A stretch of DNA of 64,000 nucleotides, taken from Duganella sp. BJB476. Lineage in GTDB: Bacteria > Pseudomonadota > Gammaproteobacteria > Burkholderiales > Burkholderiaceae_D. The stretch lies in contig NZ_QVIO01000003.1 of NCBI RefSeq assembly GCF_003416895.1, positions 496,001-560,000 on the forward strand. Direction: 5' to 3'. Shown here piece after piece: positions 16,996-25,722 of the stretch. The stretch's first letter is position 1. Each line of letters starts with the position of its first letter. The translations under genes and the position numbers were made by a program. The notes beneath the pieces were generated by a model. It saw nothing but the letters and a program-made list of their open reading frames with translations, had not been told where the DNA came from and did not search any database.

Positions 16996-19068
16996 ATGAC
17001 TGATCAAAATCCCCTGCTGGACTTTAGCGGCCTGCCGCGTTTCGATGCGATCAAGCCCGAGCACGTCACCCCGGCCATAGCCTCCCTGCTGGCCAAGAGC
17101 CGCGCCGTGGTCGAGCAACTGGAAGCGCCGTCCGAGCAAGTGACGTGGGATAACTTCGTCACCCCGCTGGAAAACGCCACCGAGCTGCTGGGCCGCGCAT
17201 GGGGCATCGTCAGCCATCTGAACAATGTGGTCGATACGCCCGAACTGCGCGCCACCTACAACGACAATCAACCGAAAGTGACCGAGTTCTGGACCGCGCT
17301 GGCCCAGAACGAGGCGCTGTTCGGCAAGTACAAGGCGCTGCGCGCGTCGGCCGGCTTCGACAGCCTGTCGCCGGCCCGCAAGCGCATCATCGACAACGCC
17401 GTGCGCGATTTCCGCATGGGCGGCGCCGAACTGCCTGCCGATAAAAAAGAACGCTTTGCCGACATCCAGGAAGAACACGCGTCGGTCTCGACCCGCTTCT
17501 CCGAAAACGTGCTCGACGCCACCAACGACTACAAGCTGCTGGTGGCCGACGAAGCCGACCTGGCCGGCCTGCCCGCCGACGTGAAAGCCGCCGCGCGCGC
17601 CGCCGCCGAAAAGGAAAACAAGCAAGGCTACGAATTCTCGCTGCACTTCCCGTCCTACTTCCCCATCCTGCAATTCGCCGACAAGCGCGAACTGCGCGAG
17701 ACCATCTACCGCGCCAACGCCACCAAGGCTTCCGAGCAGGGCGATGTGTTCAGCAAGAAGGAAGACTGGGACAACACGCGAAACATCGTCACGCTGCTGA
17801 AGCTGCGTGACGAGGAAGCCAAGCTGCTGGGCTACAAGAACTTCGCCGAGGTATCGTTGGTGCCGAAGATGGCGCAATCGCCGGACCAGGTGATCGCCTT
17901 CCTGGAAGACTTGGCCAAGCGCGCCCGTCCGTTCGCCGAGCAGGACCTGGCCGAACTGAAAAAATTCGCGCAGGAAGAACTGGGCATCGCCGAGCTGAAA
18001 GCCTGGGACATCCCTTACGCTTCCGAAAAACTGCAAGAACGCCGCTACGCCTTCTCGGCGCAGGAAGTGAAGCAGTACTTCCCTGAACACAAAGTGGTCG
18101 ACGGCTTGTTCCGCCTGATCCAGAACCTGTTCACGGTCGAGATCAAGCCGGACGATGCGCCGGTATGGCACAAGGACGTGCGCTTCTTCCGCATCGAACG
18201 TAACGGCAAGCTGATCGGCCAGTTCTACCTGGACCTGTACGCGCGCGCCGGCAAGAGCGGCGGCGCCTGGATGGACGACGCCCGCGGTCGCCGTGCCGAG
18301 GAAGAGAAAGTACAAACCCCGGTCGCCTACCTGACCTGCAACTTCACCGAGCCTGCAGTGGTCGATGGCGTCGCACAGCCGTCGCTGTTCACGCACGATG
18401 AAGTGATCACGCTGTTCCACGAATTCGGCCACGGCCTGCACCACATGCTGACCCAGGTCGATGAGCTGGGCGTATCCGGCATCTCCGGCGTGGAATGGGA
18501 TGCGGTGGAACTGCCGTCGCAATTCATGGAGAACTTCTGCTGGGAATGGGAAGTGCTGGAACACATGACCTCGCACGTCAGCACCGGCGAACCGTTGCCG
18601 CGCGCGCTGTACGACAAGATGCTGGCCGCGAAGAATTTCCAGTCCGGCCTGCAGACCTTGCGCCAGGTGGAATTCTCGCTGCTGGACATGCACCTGCACT
18701 ACGACTACGACGCCAGCACCGGCAAGACCGTGCAGCAACTGATCGATGAAGTGCGCGCCAAATTCGCGCTGATCATTCCGCCTGCGTTCAACCGTTTCCA
18801 GAACTCCTTCGGCCACATCTTCTCCGGCGGCTATGCGGCGGGCTACTACAGCTACAAGTGGGCCGAGGTGCTGTCCGCCGACGCCTACGCCGCGTTCGAA
18901 GAAGCCAAGGCACTGGGACCGGAAGCCACTACCGCGACCGGCAAGCGCTACCTGCAGGAGATCCTGTCGGTAGGCGGCTCGCGCCCCGCACTGGAATCGT
19001 TCACGGCCTTCCGTGGCCGCGAGCCCAGCATCGACGCGCTGCTGCGTCACAGCGGCATGGCGGCCTGA
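16996..19068 (+). CDS. prlC: oligopeptidase A (M3 metallopeptidase)
   Basis: Cytoplasmic zinc endopeptidase that degrades signal peptides and other oligopeptides. 690 residues, close to the 680 of E. coli PrlC. The catalytic site is FHEFGHGLHHML, with H475, E476 and H479; the third zinc ligand Glu is in GVEWDAVELPSQFMENF. The N-terminus PLLDFSGLPRFDAIKPEHV is typical. It sits 30 bases after folD and is followed 2 bases later by a glutaredoxin-like gene, so the three may form an operon. Confidence 0.95.
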   Translation: MTDQNPLLDFSGLPRFDAIKPEHVTPAIASLLAKSRAVVEQLEAPSEQVTWDNFVTPLENATELLGRAWGIVSHLNNVVDTPELRATYNDNQPKVTEFWTALAQNEALFGKYKALRASAGFDSLSPARKRIIDNAVRDFRMGGAELPADKKERFADIQEEHASVSTRFSENVLDATNDYKLLVADEADLAGLPADVKAAARAAAEKENKQGYEFSLHFPSYFPILQFADKRELRETIYRANATKASEQGDVFSKKEDWDNTRNIVTLLKLRDEEAKLLGYKNFAEVSLVPKMAQSPDQVIAFLEDLAKRARPFAEQDLAELKKFAQEELGIAELKAWDIPYASEKLQERRYAFSAQEVKQYFPEHKVVDGLFRLIQNLFTVEIKPDDAPVWHKDVRFFRIERNGKLIGQFYLDLYARAGKSGGAWMDDARGRRAEEEKVQTPVAYLTCNFTEPAVVDGVAQPSLFTHDEVITLFHEFGHGLHHMLTQVDELGVSGISGVEWDAVELPSQFMENFCWEWEVLEHMTSHVSTGEPLPRALYDKMLAAKNFQSGLQTLRQVEFSLLDMHLHYDYDASTGKTVQQLIDEVRAKFALIIPPAFNRFQNSFGHIFSGGYAAGYYSYKWAEVLSADAYAAFEEAKALGPEATTATGKRYLQEILSVGGSRPALESFTAFRGREPSIDALLRHSGMAA

Positions 19069-19070
19069 TC

Positions 19071-19673
19071 ATGAAGCGGCTGGCGCTCCTCACCATCGCG
19101 CTGCTGTGCCTCGGCACGGCCAGCGCCCAGGTGTACAAATGGGTCGACGACAAGGGCGTGACCCACTACAGCGACCAGCCGCCGCCACCATCGGCGCCGA
19201 CCAAAACAAAAGTCGAAGTGAAATCGTTTTCCACCGGCGGAGCTTCGGTGGAGTTGCCGCAGGAACTGGCCGACGCCGTGCGCAATCGCCCCGTCACGCT
19301 GTACACCACGGCACAGTGCGATGGTTGCGACAACGCCCGCGCCATGCTGATGGCGCGCGGCATCCCCTTCAATGAAAAAACCGTCGCCACCGTGGACGAC
19401 CAGTTCGCACTGAAGAAGGCAGGTGGCAACGGCCAGCTACCGCTGCTGCTGGTCGGCCGCAGCAAGCTGACCGGCTTCGAGCAGAACAGCTGGGACGTAT
19501 TGTTGAGCGACGCCGGCTATCCGCTGGAAAAACGCCTGCCACCGAATTATCAATTCCCGGCGCCGGTTTCCGCCGCGCAGCCGCCAGCACCACCGCCCGA
19601 AGCGGTGCGCCCCGTGGAAGAGCTGACCAAGCCTCTGCCGCCGGTCAATGCGCCGCCGGGCTTCCAGTTCTAG
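19071..19673 (+). CDS. exported DUF4124 / glutaredoxin-like protein
   Basis: 200 residues: a signal peptide (ALLCLGTASA/Q, residues 1-19), an N-terminal DUF4124 segment (VYKWVDDKGVTHYSDQPPP, 21-39), a glutaredoxin-like thioredoxin fold with CDGC at 83-86, and a Pro-rich tail (about 165-200). The fusion points to a periplasmic thiol-redox role, but partners are unknown. The ATG at 19071 begins 2 bases after the prlC stop. DUF4124-glutaredoxin fusions are common in betaproteobacteria. Confidence 0.82.
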   Translation: MKRLALLTIALLCLGTASAQVYKWVDDKGVTHYSDQPPPPSAPTKTKVEVKSFSTGGASVELPQELADAVRNRPVTLYTTAQCDGCDNARAMLMARGIPFNEKTVATVDDQFALKKAGGNGQLPLLLVGRSKLTGFEQNSWDVLLSDAGYPLEKRLPPNYQFPAPVSAAQPPAPPPEAVRPVEELTKPLPPVNAPPGFQF

Positions 19674-19788
19674 AATTGGCGTTCGGTAGCAACATCGGTG
19701 CCAGCGCCAAAAATAATTTTCGAATAAACTGGAATCAGGCGGCACCTTGCCGCATGCACTTCCCCTCTACAGAACAGATCAAACAGCT

Positions 19789-20214
19789 ATGACACGCATC
19801 GATTTCCACACCAACGTGCCGGACAAAATCGCCTATGCCTGCCGCCTCGTGCGCAAGGCCTGGGGGGCGAACAAACGCGTGGTGCTAATGGCAGACGATG
19901 AGGCGCAACTGGCAGAACTTAACGCGGCGATGTGGACATTTTCCCCTGCCGACTTCCTGCCCCATGTGCTCGCTGGCGATGCGCTCGCCGCGCACACGCC
20001 AATCATTCTCACGGACAACGATGAGGCAGAATTACCACACAAAGATTTATTGGTAAATTTGTCGCGCCGCGCACCTTCCGGGGTCGCGCAATTCGAGCGC
20101 ATGATCGAAGTAATTTCCTCCGATGAGGATGATGCGGCCGCCGGCCGCAAGCGCTATGTCGCATACAAGCAGCAAGACTACCCACTTACCCACTTTGTCA
20201 CAGGAAAATCATGA
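19789..20214 (+). CDS. holC: DNA polymerase III chi subunit
   Basis: Clamp-loader accessory subunit that links the polymerase III holoenzyme to SSB. 141 residues; the N-terminus TRIDFHTNVPDKIAYACRLV and the central RVVLMADDEAQLAELNAAMW and HTPIILTDNDE stretches are typical of HolC. I used the ATG at 19789, which gives the family's N-terminus; the frame opens at 19747. The next gene overlaps its stop by 4 bases (ATGA), indicating coupling. Confidence 0.9.
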   Translation: MTRIDFHTNVPDKIAYACRLVRKAWGANKRVVLMADDEAQLAELNAAMWTFSPADFLPHVLAGDALAAHTPIILTDNDEAELPHKDLLVNLSRRAPSGVAQFERMIEVISSDEDDAAAGRKRYVAYKQQDYPLTHFVTGKS

Positions 20215-20621
20215 GCCAAGCCCAATCGTTTGACGCCAGTATCCCTGTATTGACGGAAGTCCTGAAGGCCGAGCCGCTGGGCGATGAACTGCTGCCCGGC
20301 GAGGCCGCTTCCGGTACCCGCTCCACGCTGTCCAAGCGCGCTGAAATGGCGGCCGAGCTGGAAGCCGACGCCATCGACAACTGGAGCGATGCCGAATGGG
20401 CGATGATGGAACATCGCCTGTCCGAACGCATCATGCACCAGCTGCAATCGCGCGTCGATTTCGTGCTGGAGCAGCGCATCAAGGATTGCATGGCCGAAGT
20501 CCTGACCCACGCCCTGCACGGCCTGACCAACGAAATCCGCATCGGCCTGCACGACACCATTGAAAAAATCGTCGCCCGCGCCGTCTCGCAAGAGTTGACG
20601 CATCTGCAGGCCAAAAAGTAA
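20211..20621 (+). CDS. conserved hypothetical protein, translationally coupled to holC
   Basis: 136 residues, acidic and predicted mostly helical; the second half (WSDAEWAMMEHRLSERIMHQ onward) looks amphipathic, consistent with a coiled coil or an oligomerising helix. Its ATG overlaps the holC TGA. No recognisable catalytic motif or signal peptide. It seems to be the betaproteobacterial holC-linked small protein, but I cannot assign a function. Confidence 0.7.
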   Translation: MSQAQSFDASIPVLTEVLKAEPLGDELLPGEAASGTRSTLSKRAEMAAELEADAIDNWSDAEWAMMEHRLSERIMHQLQSRVDFVLEQRIKDCMAEVLTHALHGLTNEIRIGLHDTIEKIVARAVSQELTHLQAKK

Positions 20622-20633
20622 GAATTTCCCTCC

Positions 20634-20834
20634 CGGTCCGTTCCCACTTCTGGTGCACGGACCGCCCCCTCCCAGCGCGGCGCGCATCAAAACCGGGAAA
20701 TGCCACTTAAAAGTGCGAAACCCTGCGAATCTCCCTTTGCGTTAAGAATAATTTGTTGTACCTTTTGGCCTTGCAGAAAAAATTCTGCGGCGCTCATGAG
20801 ACACCGTCGCTTATTCAACCATTGGAGAATGCAT
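20634..20834 (+). other. intergenic region with three hairpins upstream of the livK-like gene
   Basis: Three dyads lie here: CGGTCCGT/ACGGACCG (20634-20664), which may end the holC transcript although no T run follows; CACTTAAAAGTG (20704-20715); and GCAGAA-AAAA-TTCTGC (20773-20788), in the probable 5' leader of the binding-protein gene. No ORF is credible in this stretch. Confidence 0.5.
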
Positions 20835-21974
20835 ATGCTGTTCAAGACCAAGTTCATTCCACTCGCCATCGCACTGGCTTTTGCTGGCAGCGCCGGCGCG
20901 CAAGAAGTGATCAAGATCGGCCACGTCGCTCCGGTCTCCGGTCCGTCTGCGCACCTGGGCAAGGACAATGAAAACGGCGCCAAGATGGCCGTCGAAGAAT
21001 TGAACGCCAAAGGCATCAAGATCGGCGGCAAGCCGGTCAAATTCGTCCTCGTGCTGGAAGACGACGGCGGCGATCCAAAACAGGGCACGGCGGTCGCGCA
21101 GAAGCTGGTCGACGCCAAAGTCAACGGCGTGATCGGCCACCTGAACTCCGGCACCACCATCCCTGCATCGAAGATTTACTTCGACGCCGGCATCCCGGAA
21201 ATTTCGCCAGCCACCACCCAGACCAAATATACGCAGCAAGGCTTCAACTCGGTATTCCGCGTGGTCGCCAATGACGCCAAGCTGGGCGGCTCGCTGGGCA
21301 GCTATGCAGTCGGCAAGATGGGCGTGAAAAAGATCGCCGTCATCGACGACCGTACCGCCTACGGCCAGGGCGTGGCGGAAGAGTTCATCAAGGGCGCCAA
21401 GAAAGCGCTGCCGGGCGTGCAAATCGTCGGCAAGGAATTCACCACCGACAAGGCGACCGACTTCAACGCCATCCTGACCACCATCAAGGGCAAGAATCCC
21501 GACCTGATCTTCTTCGGCGGCATGGACTCGGTAGGCGGCCCGCTGCTGCGCCAAATGAAGGCGCTGGGCATCCAGGCCAAGTACATGGGCGGCGACGGCC
21601 TGTGCACCGAATCGCTGCCTAAGCTGGCCGGCGCCGACGCGGTCAAGGTCGTCACCTGCGCCGAAGCCGGCGGTGTACCGCCTGAGCTGCAAAAGAACAT
21701 GGACGACTTCCATGCGCGCTACAAGAAGAAGTACAACATGGACGTGCAACTGTACGCGCCATACGTGTACGATTCGGTGATGACGATGGCTGCTGCGATG
21801 CAAGCGGCGAACTCGGCTGAGCCTGCCAAGTACCTGCCGTTCCTGCAAAAGATCAAGTATCAGGGCGTGACCGGCCTGATCGAGTTCGATGCCAAGGGCG
21901 ACATCAAGGACGGCTCGCTGACCATGTACAACTACAACAACGGCACCAAGACCATCACTTCGGTGATCAAGTAA
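20835..21974 (+). CDS. periplasmic branched-chain amino-acid-type binding protein (LivK family)
   Basis: Type I periplasmic binding protein for an ABC importer. 379 residues with a signal peptide (ALAFAGSAGA/Q). Signatures are VIKIGHVAPVSGPSAHLGKD, VNGVIGHLNSGTTIPASKIY and VKKIAVIDDRTAYGQGVAEE. The ATG at 20835 has GGAG 7 bases upstream; another ATG two codons earlier is too close to the site. No permease or ATPase genes are adjacent, so it is an orphan receptor using a LivHMGF set elsewhere. Ligand could be Leu/Ile/Val or a related acid. Confidence 0.88.
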   Translation: MLFKTKFIPLAIALAFAGSAGAQEVIKIGHVAPVSGPSAHLGKDNENGAKMAVEELNAKGIKIGGKPVKFVLVLEDDGGDPKQGTAVAQKLVDAKVNGVIGHLNSGTTIPASKIYFDAGIPEISPATTQTKYTQQGFNSVFRVVANDAKLGGSLGSYAVGKMGVKKIAVIDDRTAYGQGVAEEFIKGAKKALPGVQIVGKEFTTDKATDFNAILTTIKGKNPDLIFFGGMDSVGGPLLRQMKALGIQAKYMGGDGLCTESLPKLAGADAVKVVTCAEAGGVPPELQKNMDDFHARYKKKYNMDVQLYAPYVYDSVMTMAAAMQAANSAEPAKYLPFLQKIKYQGVTGLIEFDAKGDIKDGSLTMYNYNNGTKTITSVIK

Positions 21975-21982
21975 GTTTAATG

Positions 21983-22043
21983 AAAAAGCCCCGTCGGCCT
22001 GAACGCGCTCAAGATCGCGCTCAGTGCAGACGGGGCTTTTTTT
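21983..22043 (+). terminator. intrinsic terminator, probably bidirectional
   Basis: Arms AAAAAGCCCCGTC (21983-21995) and GACGGGGCTTTTTTT (from 22029) form a long stem with a T run on the plus strand, just after the binding-protein stop. The A-rich left flank gives a T run on the minus strand as well, so it can also end the convergent cytochrome gene. Confidence 0.85.
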
Positions 22044-22062
22044 GATTCTGCTGCTGCGCTGA

Positions 22063-22383
22063 TTATTTCTGCGCCAGCACCCATTTCACCAGGGTCTTCG
22101 CTTCAGCGTCGCTCACTTGCGGATTGGCTGGCATCGGGATCGCGCCCCAGGCGCCGGAACCGCCCTTCATCACTTTGGTGACCAGCTTGGCTTCTGCGTC
22201 TTTCTGGCCGGCGTACTTGGCGGCGACATCCTTGTAGGCAGGGCCAACCAGCTTGGTGCTCACAGCGTGGCATGCCAGGCAGTTCTTCGCTTTTGCCAGG
22301 TCCATGCCCGCGTCCGCCATTGCGGCTTGCGACGCGAATGCCGATGCGACCACCATGCCAACCATCATCAAATTACGTTTCAT
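22063..22383 (-). CDS. class I cytochrome c (c-551/c-552 type)
   Basis: Soluble periplasmic electron carrier. 106 residues: signal peptide (ASAFASQAAMA/D), haem-binding CLACH with C35, C38 and H39, and the distal methionine ligand in IPMPANPQ (M84). GGAGAAG is 4-5 bases before the ATG at 22383. It stands alone between a terminator and a divergent small gene; the redox partner is not evident. Confidence 0.92.
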   Translation of the reverse strand: MKRNLMMVGMVVASAFASQAAMADAGMDLAKAKNCLACHAVSTKLVGPAYKDVAAKYAGQKDAEAKLVTKVMKGGSGAWGAIPMPANPQVSDAEAKTLVKWVLAQK

Positions 22384-22545
22384 TGTCTTCTCCAGGTAAG
22401 TGCTACTCAATTCTGCCAACAATTCTACCGTGTTTTCCCAGTGCACATTAAACGCCATACCGCATATGCCCGTTGACCAATAATAGAATATTGCTGCCCG
22501 TAAAGCCATTTTCTTTGTAAGATGACGTAACTGGAGGAGCACATC

Positions 22546-22767
22546 ATGCCTATCATTTTGTTGATCTTAGCCCTGTGCGGGCTGCGGTATTTTGAAGTGT
22601 GGAAGTTCGCCCTGCTGTCCTGGTGGTGGATTATCGGGCTGATGGTGTTCGCCTTCGTGTGGTTCGAGTTCCTGGAACCGATGCTTGGCCTGGACAAGCG
22701 CAAGGCGCACGACGAAGACGAAAAGCGCCGCAAGGCGCGCGTGAAGCAGAATTTCGACAAGAAATAA
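22546..22767 (+). CDS. small Trp-rich membrane protein (TIGR04438-like)
   Basis: 73 residues: two close hydrophobic segments (MPIILLILALCGLRYFEV and WWWIIGLMVFAFVWFEFL) followed by a charged Lys/Arg/Glu tail. The WKFALLSWWW cluster matches the small Trp-rich protein family of betaproteobacteria, whose role is unknown. A GGAGGAG site is 7-8 bases before the ATG. Divergent from the cytochrome gene. Confidence 0.8.
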   Translation: MPIILLILALCGLRYFEVWKFALLSWWWIIGLMVFAFVWFEFLEPMLGLDKRKAHDEDEKRRKARVKQNFDKK

Positions 22768-22769
22768 TA

Positions 22770-22795
22770 ACTCCCGCTCCGGGCGGAGCGGGAGT
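22770..22795 (-). terminator. possible terminator between the Trp-rich gene and ilvD
   Basis: A perfect stem ACTCCCGCTCC / GGAGCGGGAGT with a 4-base loop lies between the convergent stops. On the minus strand it is followed by TTATTATTTC, a weak T tract that could end ilvD; the plus strand lacks one. Confidence 0.55.
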
Positions 22796-22806
22796 GCGGC
22801 AAGCAG

Positions 22807-24669
22807 TTAGCGCTTGATCTGCGACAGATCGCGCACGGCGCCGCGATCGGCCGACGTGGTCAGCGCGGCGTAGGCTTGCAGCGCCTGCGACACATAGCGC
22901 TGACGGTTGACCGGCTTCCACGCCGCATCACCCTTGGCTTCCATGGCCGCGCGACGCGCCGCCAGGTCCGCATCGCTGATGCGCAGGTTGATGGTGCGGT
23001 TCGGGATATCGATATCGATCATATCGCCCTCTTCCACCAGGCCGATCGCGCCGCCCTCCGCCGCTTCCGGCGAAGCATGACCAATCACCAGACCCGACGA
23101 ACCGCCCGAGAAGCGGCCATCAGTCAGCAGCGCGCAAGCCTTGCCCAGGCCCTTGGACTTGATGTACGAAGTCGGATACAGCATCTCCTGCATGCCGGGG
23201 CCGCCCTTCGGACCTTCGTAGCGGATGATGACCACATCGCCTTCATGCACGGTATCGCCAAGGATGCCTTCAACCGCAGCATCCTGGCTCTCGAACACGC
23301 GCGCCTTGCCGCTGAATTTCAAAATGCTCTCATCGACGCCAGCCGTCTTCACGATGCAACCGTTCTGCGCCAGGTTGCCGTACAAGACAGCCAGGCCGCC
23401 GTCCTGCGAATAGGCGTGCGCCTTGTCGCGGATGCAGCCGGTGCTGCGGTCGGTATCGAGCGCGTCGTAGCGTTCCGATTGCGAGAACGCCACCTGCGTC
23501 GGCACGCCGCCAGGCGCGGCGCGGAACAGCTGGTGCACGGCCGGATCGTCGCTGCGCTTGATGTCGTTGCGTTCGATCGCATCGCCCAAGGTCGGCGCGT
23601 GGATGGTCGGCAGCGAGGTATCGAGCAAACCGGCGCGCGCCAGTTCGCCCAGGATCGCCACGATGCCGCCGGCGCGGTGCACGTCTTCGATATGGTACTT
23701 GTCGGTCATCGGCGCGACCTTGCACAGGCATGGCACTTTGCGCGAGATGCGGTCGATGTCCTTCATGTCGAAGTCCACTTCCGCTTCGTGCGCGGCGGCC
23801 AGCAAGTGCAGCACGGTGTTGGTGGAACCACCCATCGACACATCCAGCGCCATCGCGTTTTCAAACGCGGCCTTGCTGGCGATGGAGCGCGGCAGCACCG
23901 AATAGTCGTCCTGCTCGTAGTGGCGCTTGGCCAGTTCGACGATCAAACGGCCGGCGCGCAGGAACAGCTGCTCGCGGTCGGAGTGGGTGGCGACGATGGT
24001 GCCGTTGCCCGGCAGCGCCAGGCCCAGCGCCTCGGTCAGGCAGTTCATCGAGTTCGCGGTGAACATGCCGGAGCACGAACCGCAGGTAGGACAGGCCGAA
24101 CGTTCGATCTCGGCGACGTCCGCATCGCTGACCGATTGATCGCCAGCCTTGATCATGGCGTCGACCAGATCGAGCTTGATGATCTTCTGTTTGCCGTCGA
24201 CCACCTTGATCACCTTGCCCGCTTCCATCGGGCCGCCGGAGATGAAAACCACCGGAATGTTGAGGCGCATCGCGGCCATCAGCATGCCCGGCGTGATCTT
24301 GTCGCAGTTGGAGATGCAGACCATCGCATCGGCGCAGTGGGCGTTGACCATGTACTCGACCGAGTCGGCGATCAGGTCGCGCGACGGCAGCGAATACAGC
24401 ATGCCGCCGTGACCCATGGCGATGCCGTCATCGACGGCGATGGTGTTGAATTCCTTGGCCACTCCGCCGGCCTTCTCGATCTCGCGCGCCACCAGCTGGC
24501 CCAGGTCCTTCAGGTGCACGTGGCCGGGTACGAACTGCGTGAACGAGTTCACGACAGCGACGATAGGCTTGTCGAAGTCGCCGTCCTTCATGCCGGTCGC
24601 GCGCCACAGGGCGCGGGCGCCGGCCATGTTGCGGCCGTGGGTGGTGGTGCGGGAACGGTATTGCGGCAT
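22807..24669 (-). CDS. ilvD: dihydroxy-acid dehydratase
   Basis: Iron-sulfur enzyme of isoleucine/valine/pantothenate synthesis, dehydrating dihydroxy acids to 2-oxo acids. 620 residues, the long E. coli-type form (about 616). Cluster cysteines are in CISNCDKITPG and CPTCGSCSGMFTANSMNC; the C-terminal LTDGRFSGGSSGLVIGHASP holds the active-site serine region. It is divergent from a LysR gene with a palindrome in between. Stand-alone ilvD next to lysR-lgt is a common betaproteobacterial arrangement. Confidence 0.97.
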   Translation of the reverse strand: MPQYRSRTTTHGRNMAGARALWRATGMKDGDFDKPIVAVVNSFTQFVPGHVHLKDLGQLVAREIEKAGGVAKEFNTIAVDDGIAMGHGGMLYSLPSRDLIADSVEYMVNAHCADAMVCISNCDKITPGMLMAAMRLNIPVVFISGGPMEAGKVIKVVDGKQKIIKLDLVDAMIKAGDQSVSDADVAEIERSACPTCGSCSGMFTANSMNCLTEALGLALPGNGTIVATHSDREQLFLRAGRLIVELAKRHYEQDDYSVLPRSIASKAAFENAMALDVSMGGSTNTVLHLLAAAHEAEVDFDMKDIDRISRKVPCLCKVAPMTDKYHIEDVHRAGGIVAILGELARAGLLDTSLPTIHAPTLGDAIERNDIKRSDDPAVHQLFRAAPGGVPTQVAFSQSERYDALDTDRSTGCIRDKAHAYSQDGGLAVLYGNLAQNGCIVKTAGVDESILKFSGKARVFESQDAAVEGILGDTVHEGDVVIIRYEGPKGGPGMQEMLYPTSYIKSKGLGKACALLTDGRFSGGSSGLVIGHASPEAAEGGAIGLVEEGDMIDIDIPNRTINLRISDADLAARRAAMEAKGDAAWKPVNRQRYVSQALQAYAALTTSADRGAVRDLSQIKR

Positions 24670-24769
24670 GATGTTTCTCCTGGCGTTGCTTGACTGTAAG
24701 GCGGACTTAAGACCGCTGGCTTAGCATGACAGATTGCCTTTCCCCTGCCCCGGTGTCAAATATAGTATT

Positions 24770-24788
24770 TACGACTCTGTGAGTCGTA
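24770..24788. promoter_or_regulatory. perfect palindrome between ilvD and lysR
   Basis: TACGACTC-TGT-GAGTCGTA, 8-bp perfect arms, lies 37 bases before the LysR start and 100 bases before ilvD. Its position in the divergent gap suggests a site for the adjacent LysR protein or another dimeric regulator. A TATAAA hexamer (24787-24792) overlaps its right edge, so binding would affect the lysR promoter. Confidence 0.6.
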
Positions 24789-24825
24789 TAAAATATCACT
24801 GAATAGAATTTCAACAGTAAACAAT

Positions 24826-25722
24826 ATGAACATCGAACTGCGGCAATTGCGCTATTTCGTCACCGTCGCCGAGGAACTCCACTTCGGCAAGGCGGCGCTG
24901 CGCCTGCACATGACGCAGCCGCCGCTGTCGCAGACGATACAGGCGCTGGAAGAGCTGCTGGGCGCCTCGCTGTTCGAGCGCAACCGCCGCGGCGTGGCGC
25001 TGACGCCGGCCGGGCTGGCGCTGCTGCCGGAAGCGCGCCGCATGCTGGCGCAGTCGCAGGAGCTGCCGCAGCTGGTGCAGCGCGCCGCCGCCGGCGAGGT
25101 AGGCAGGCTGACGCTGGCCTTCATCTCCTCGGCCGACTACAGCGTGCTGCCGCCCTTCCTGCGCGCCTACCGCGCCGCCTATCCGCAAGTGCAGATCACG
25201 CTGCAGGAAGCCACGTCCGACCTGCAACTGGATGACCTGCTCAACAACCGCATCGACGCCGGCTTGCTGATCCCACCGCTGCCGGACAAGGCCAAACTCG
25301 AACTGGACTACCTGCCGGTGCTGAGCGAGCCGCTGGTGCTAGCCCTGCCGGCCGGCCTGCTCAAGAAGCAAGGCAAGCTGGCATTGGCCTCCCTGCCGCC
25401 ACTACCGTTGATCGTCTTCCCGCGCGCGATCTCGCCGGCCTTGTACGACGCCATCCTGTCGGTGTTCCGCGACGCCGGCATCACGCCGGAGATAGGCCAG
25501 CAGGCGATCCAGATGCAGACCATCGTCAGCCTGGTATCGGCCGGCATGGGGATGGCGCTGGTGCCGCAGTCCGTGTCCAACCTGATGCGGACCGGGGTAG
25601 AATACCGGGCGCTGCGCGACGCCACGCCATTGGTCGAAACCGGCCTGGCCTGGCGGCGCGACAATGCCTCGCCGGTGCTGCGCGGCTTTTTGGAATTATT
25701 AAGAAAGAACACCCTATGCTGA
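24826..25722 (+). CDS. LysR family regulator divergent from ilvD
   Basis: 298 residues. N-terminal winged helix: RQLRYFVTVAEELHFGKAAL then LHMTQPPLSQTIQALEELLG and SLFERNRRGVALTPAG; the C-terminal PBP2-type domain follows (FISSADYSVLPPFLRAYRAA). The divergent ilvD gene and the palindrome between them suggest it controls ilvD, as IlvR does in Caulobacter; that is inference from context. Its last 7 bases overlap the lgt start, so the two are translated together. Confidence 0.88.
   Translation: MNIELRQLRYFVTVAEELHFGKAALRLHMTQPPLSQTIQALEELLGASLFERNRRGVALTPAGLALLPEARRMLAQSQELPQLVQRAAAGEVGRLTLAFISSADYSVLPPFLRAYRAAYPQVQITLQEATSDLQLDDLLNNRIDAGLLIPPLPDKAKLELDYLPVLSEPLVLALPAGLLKKQGKLALASLPPLPLIVFPRAISPALYDAILSVFRDAGITPEIGQQAIQMQTIVSLVSAGMGMALVPQSVSNLMRTGVEYRALRDATPLVETGLAWRRDNASPVLRGFLELLRKNTLC

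Noticed and set aside
16084..19050. 988-residue minus-strand frame across folD and prlC
   Set aside because: Both folD and prlC are clear on the plus strand with catalytic motifs; the antisense frame spans their boundary and matches nothing.
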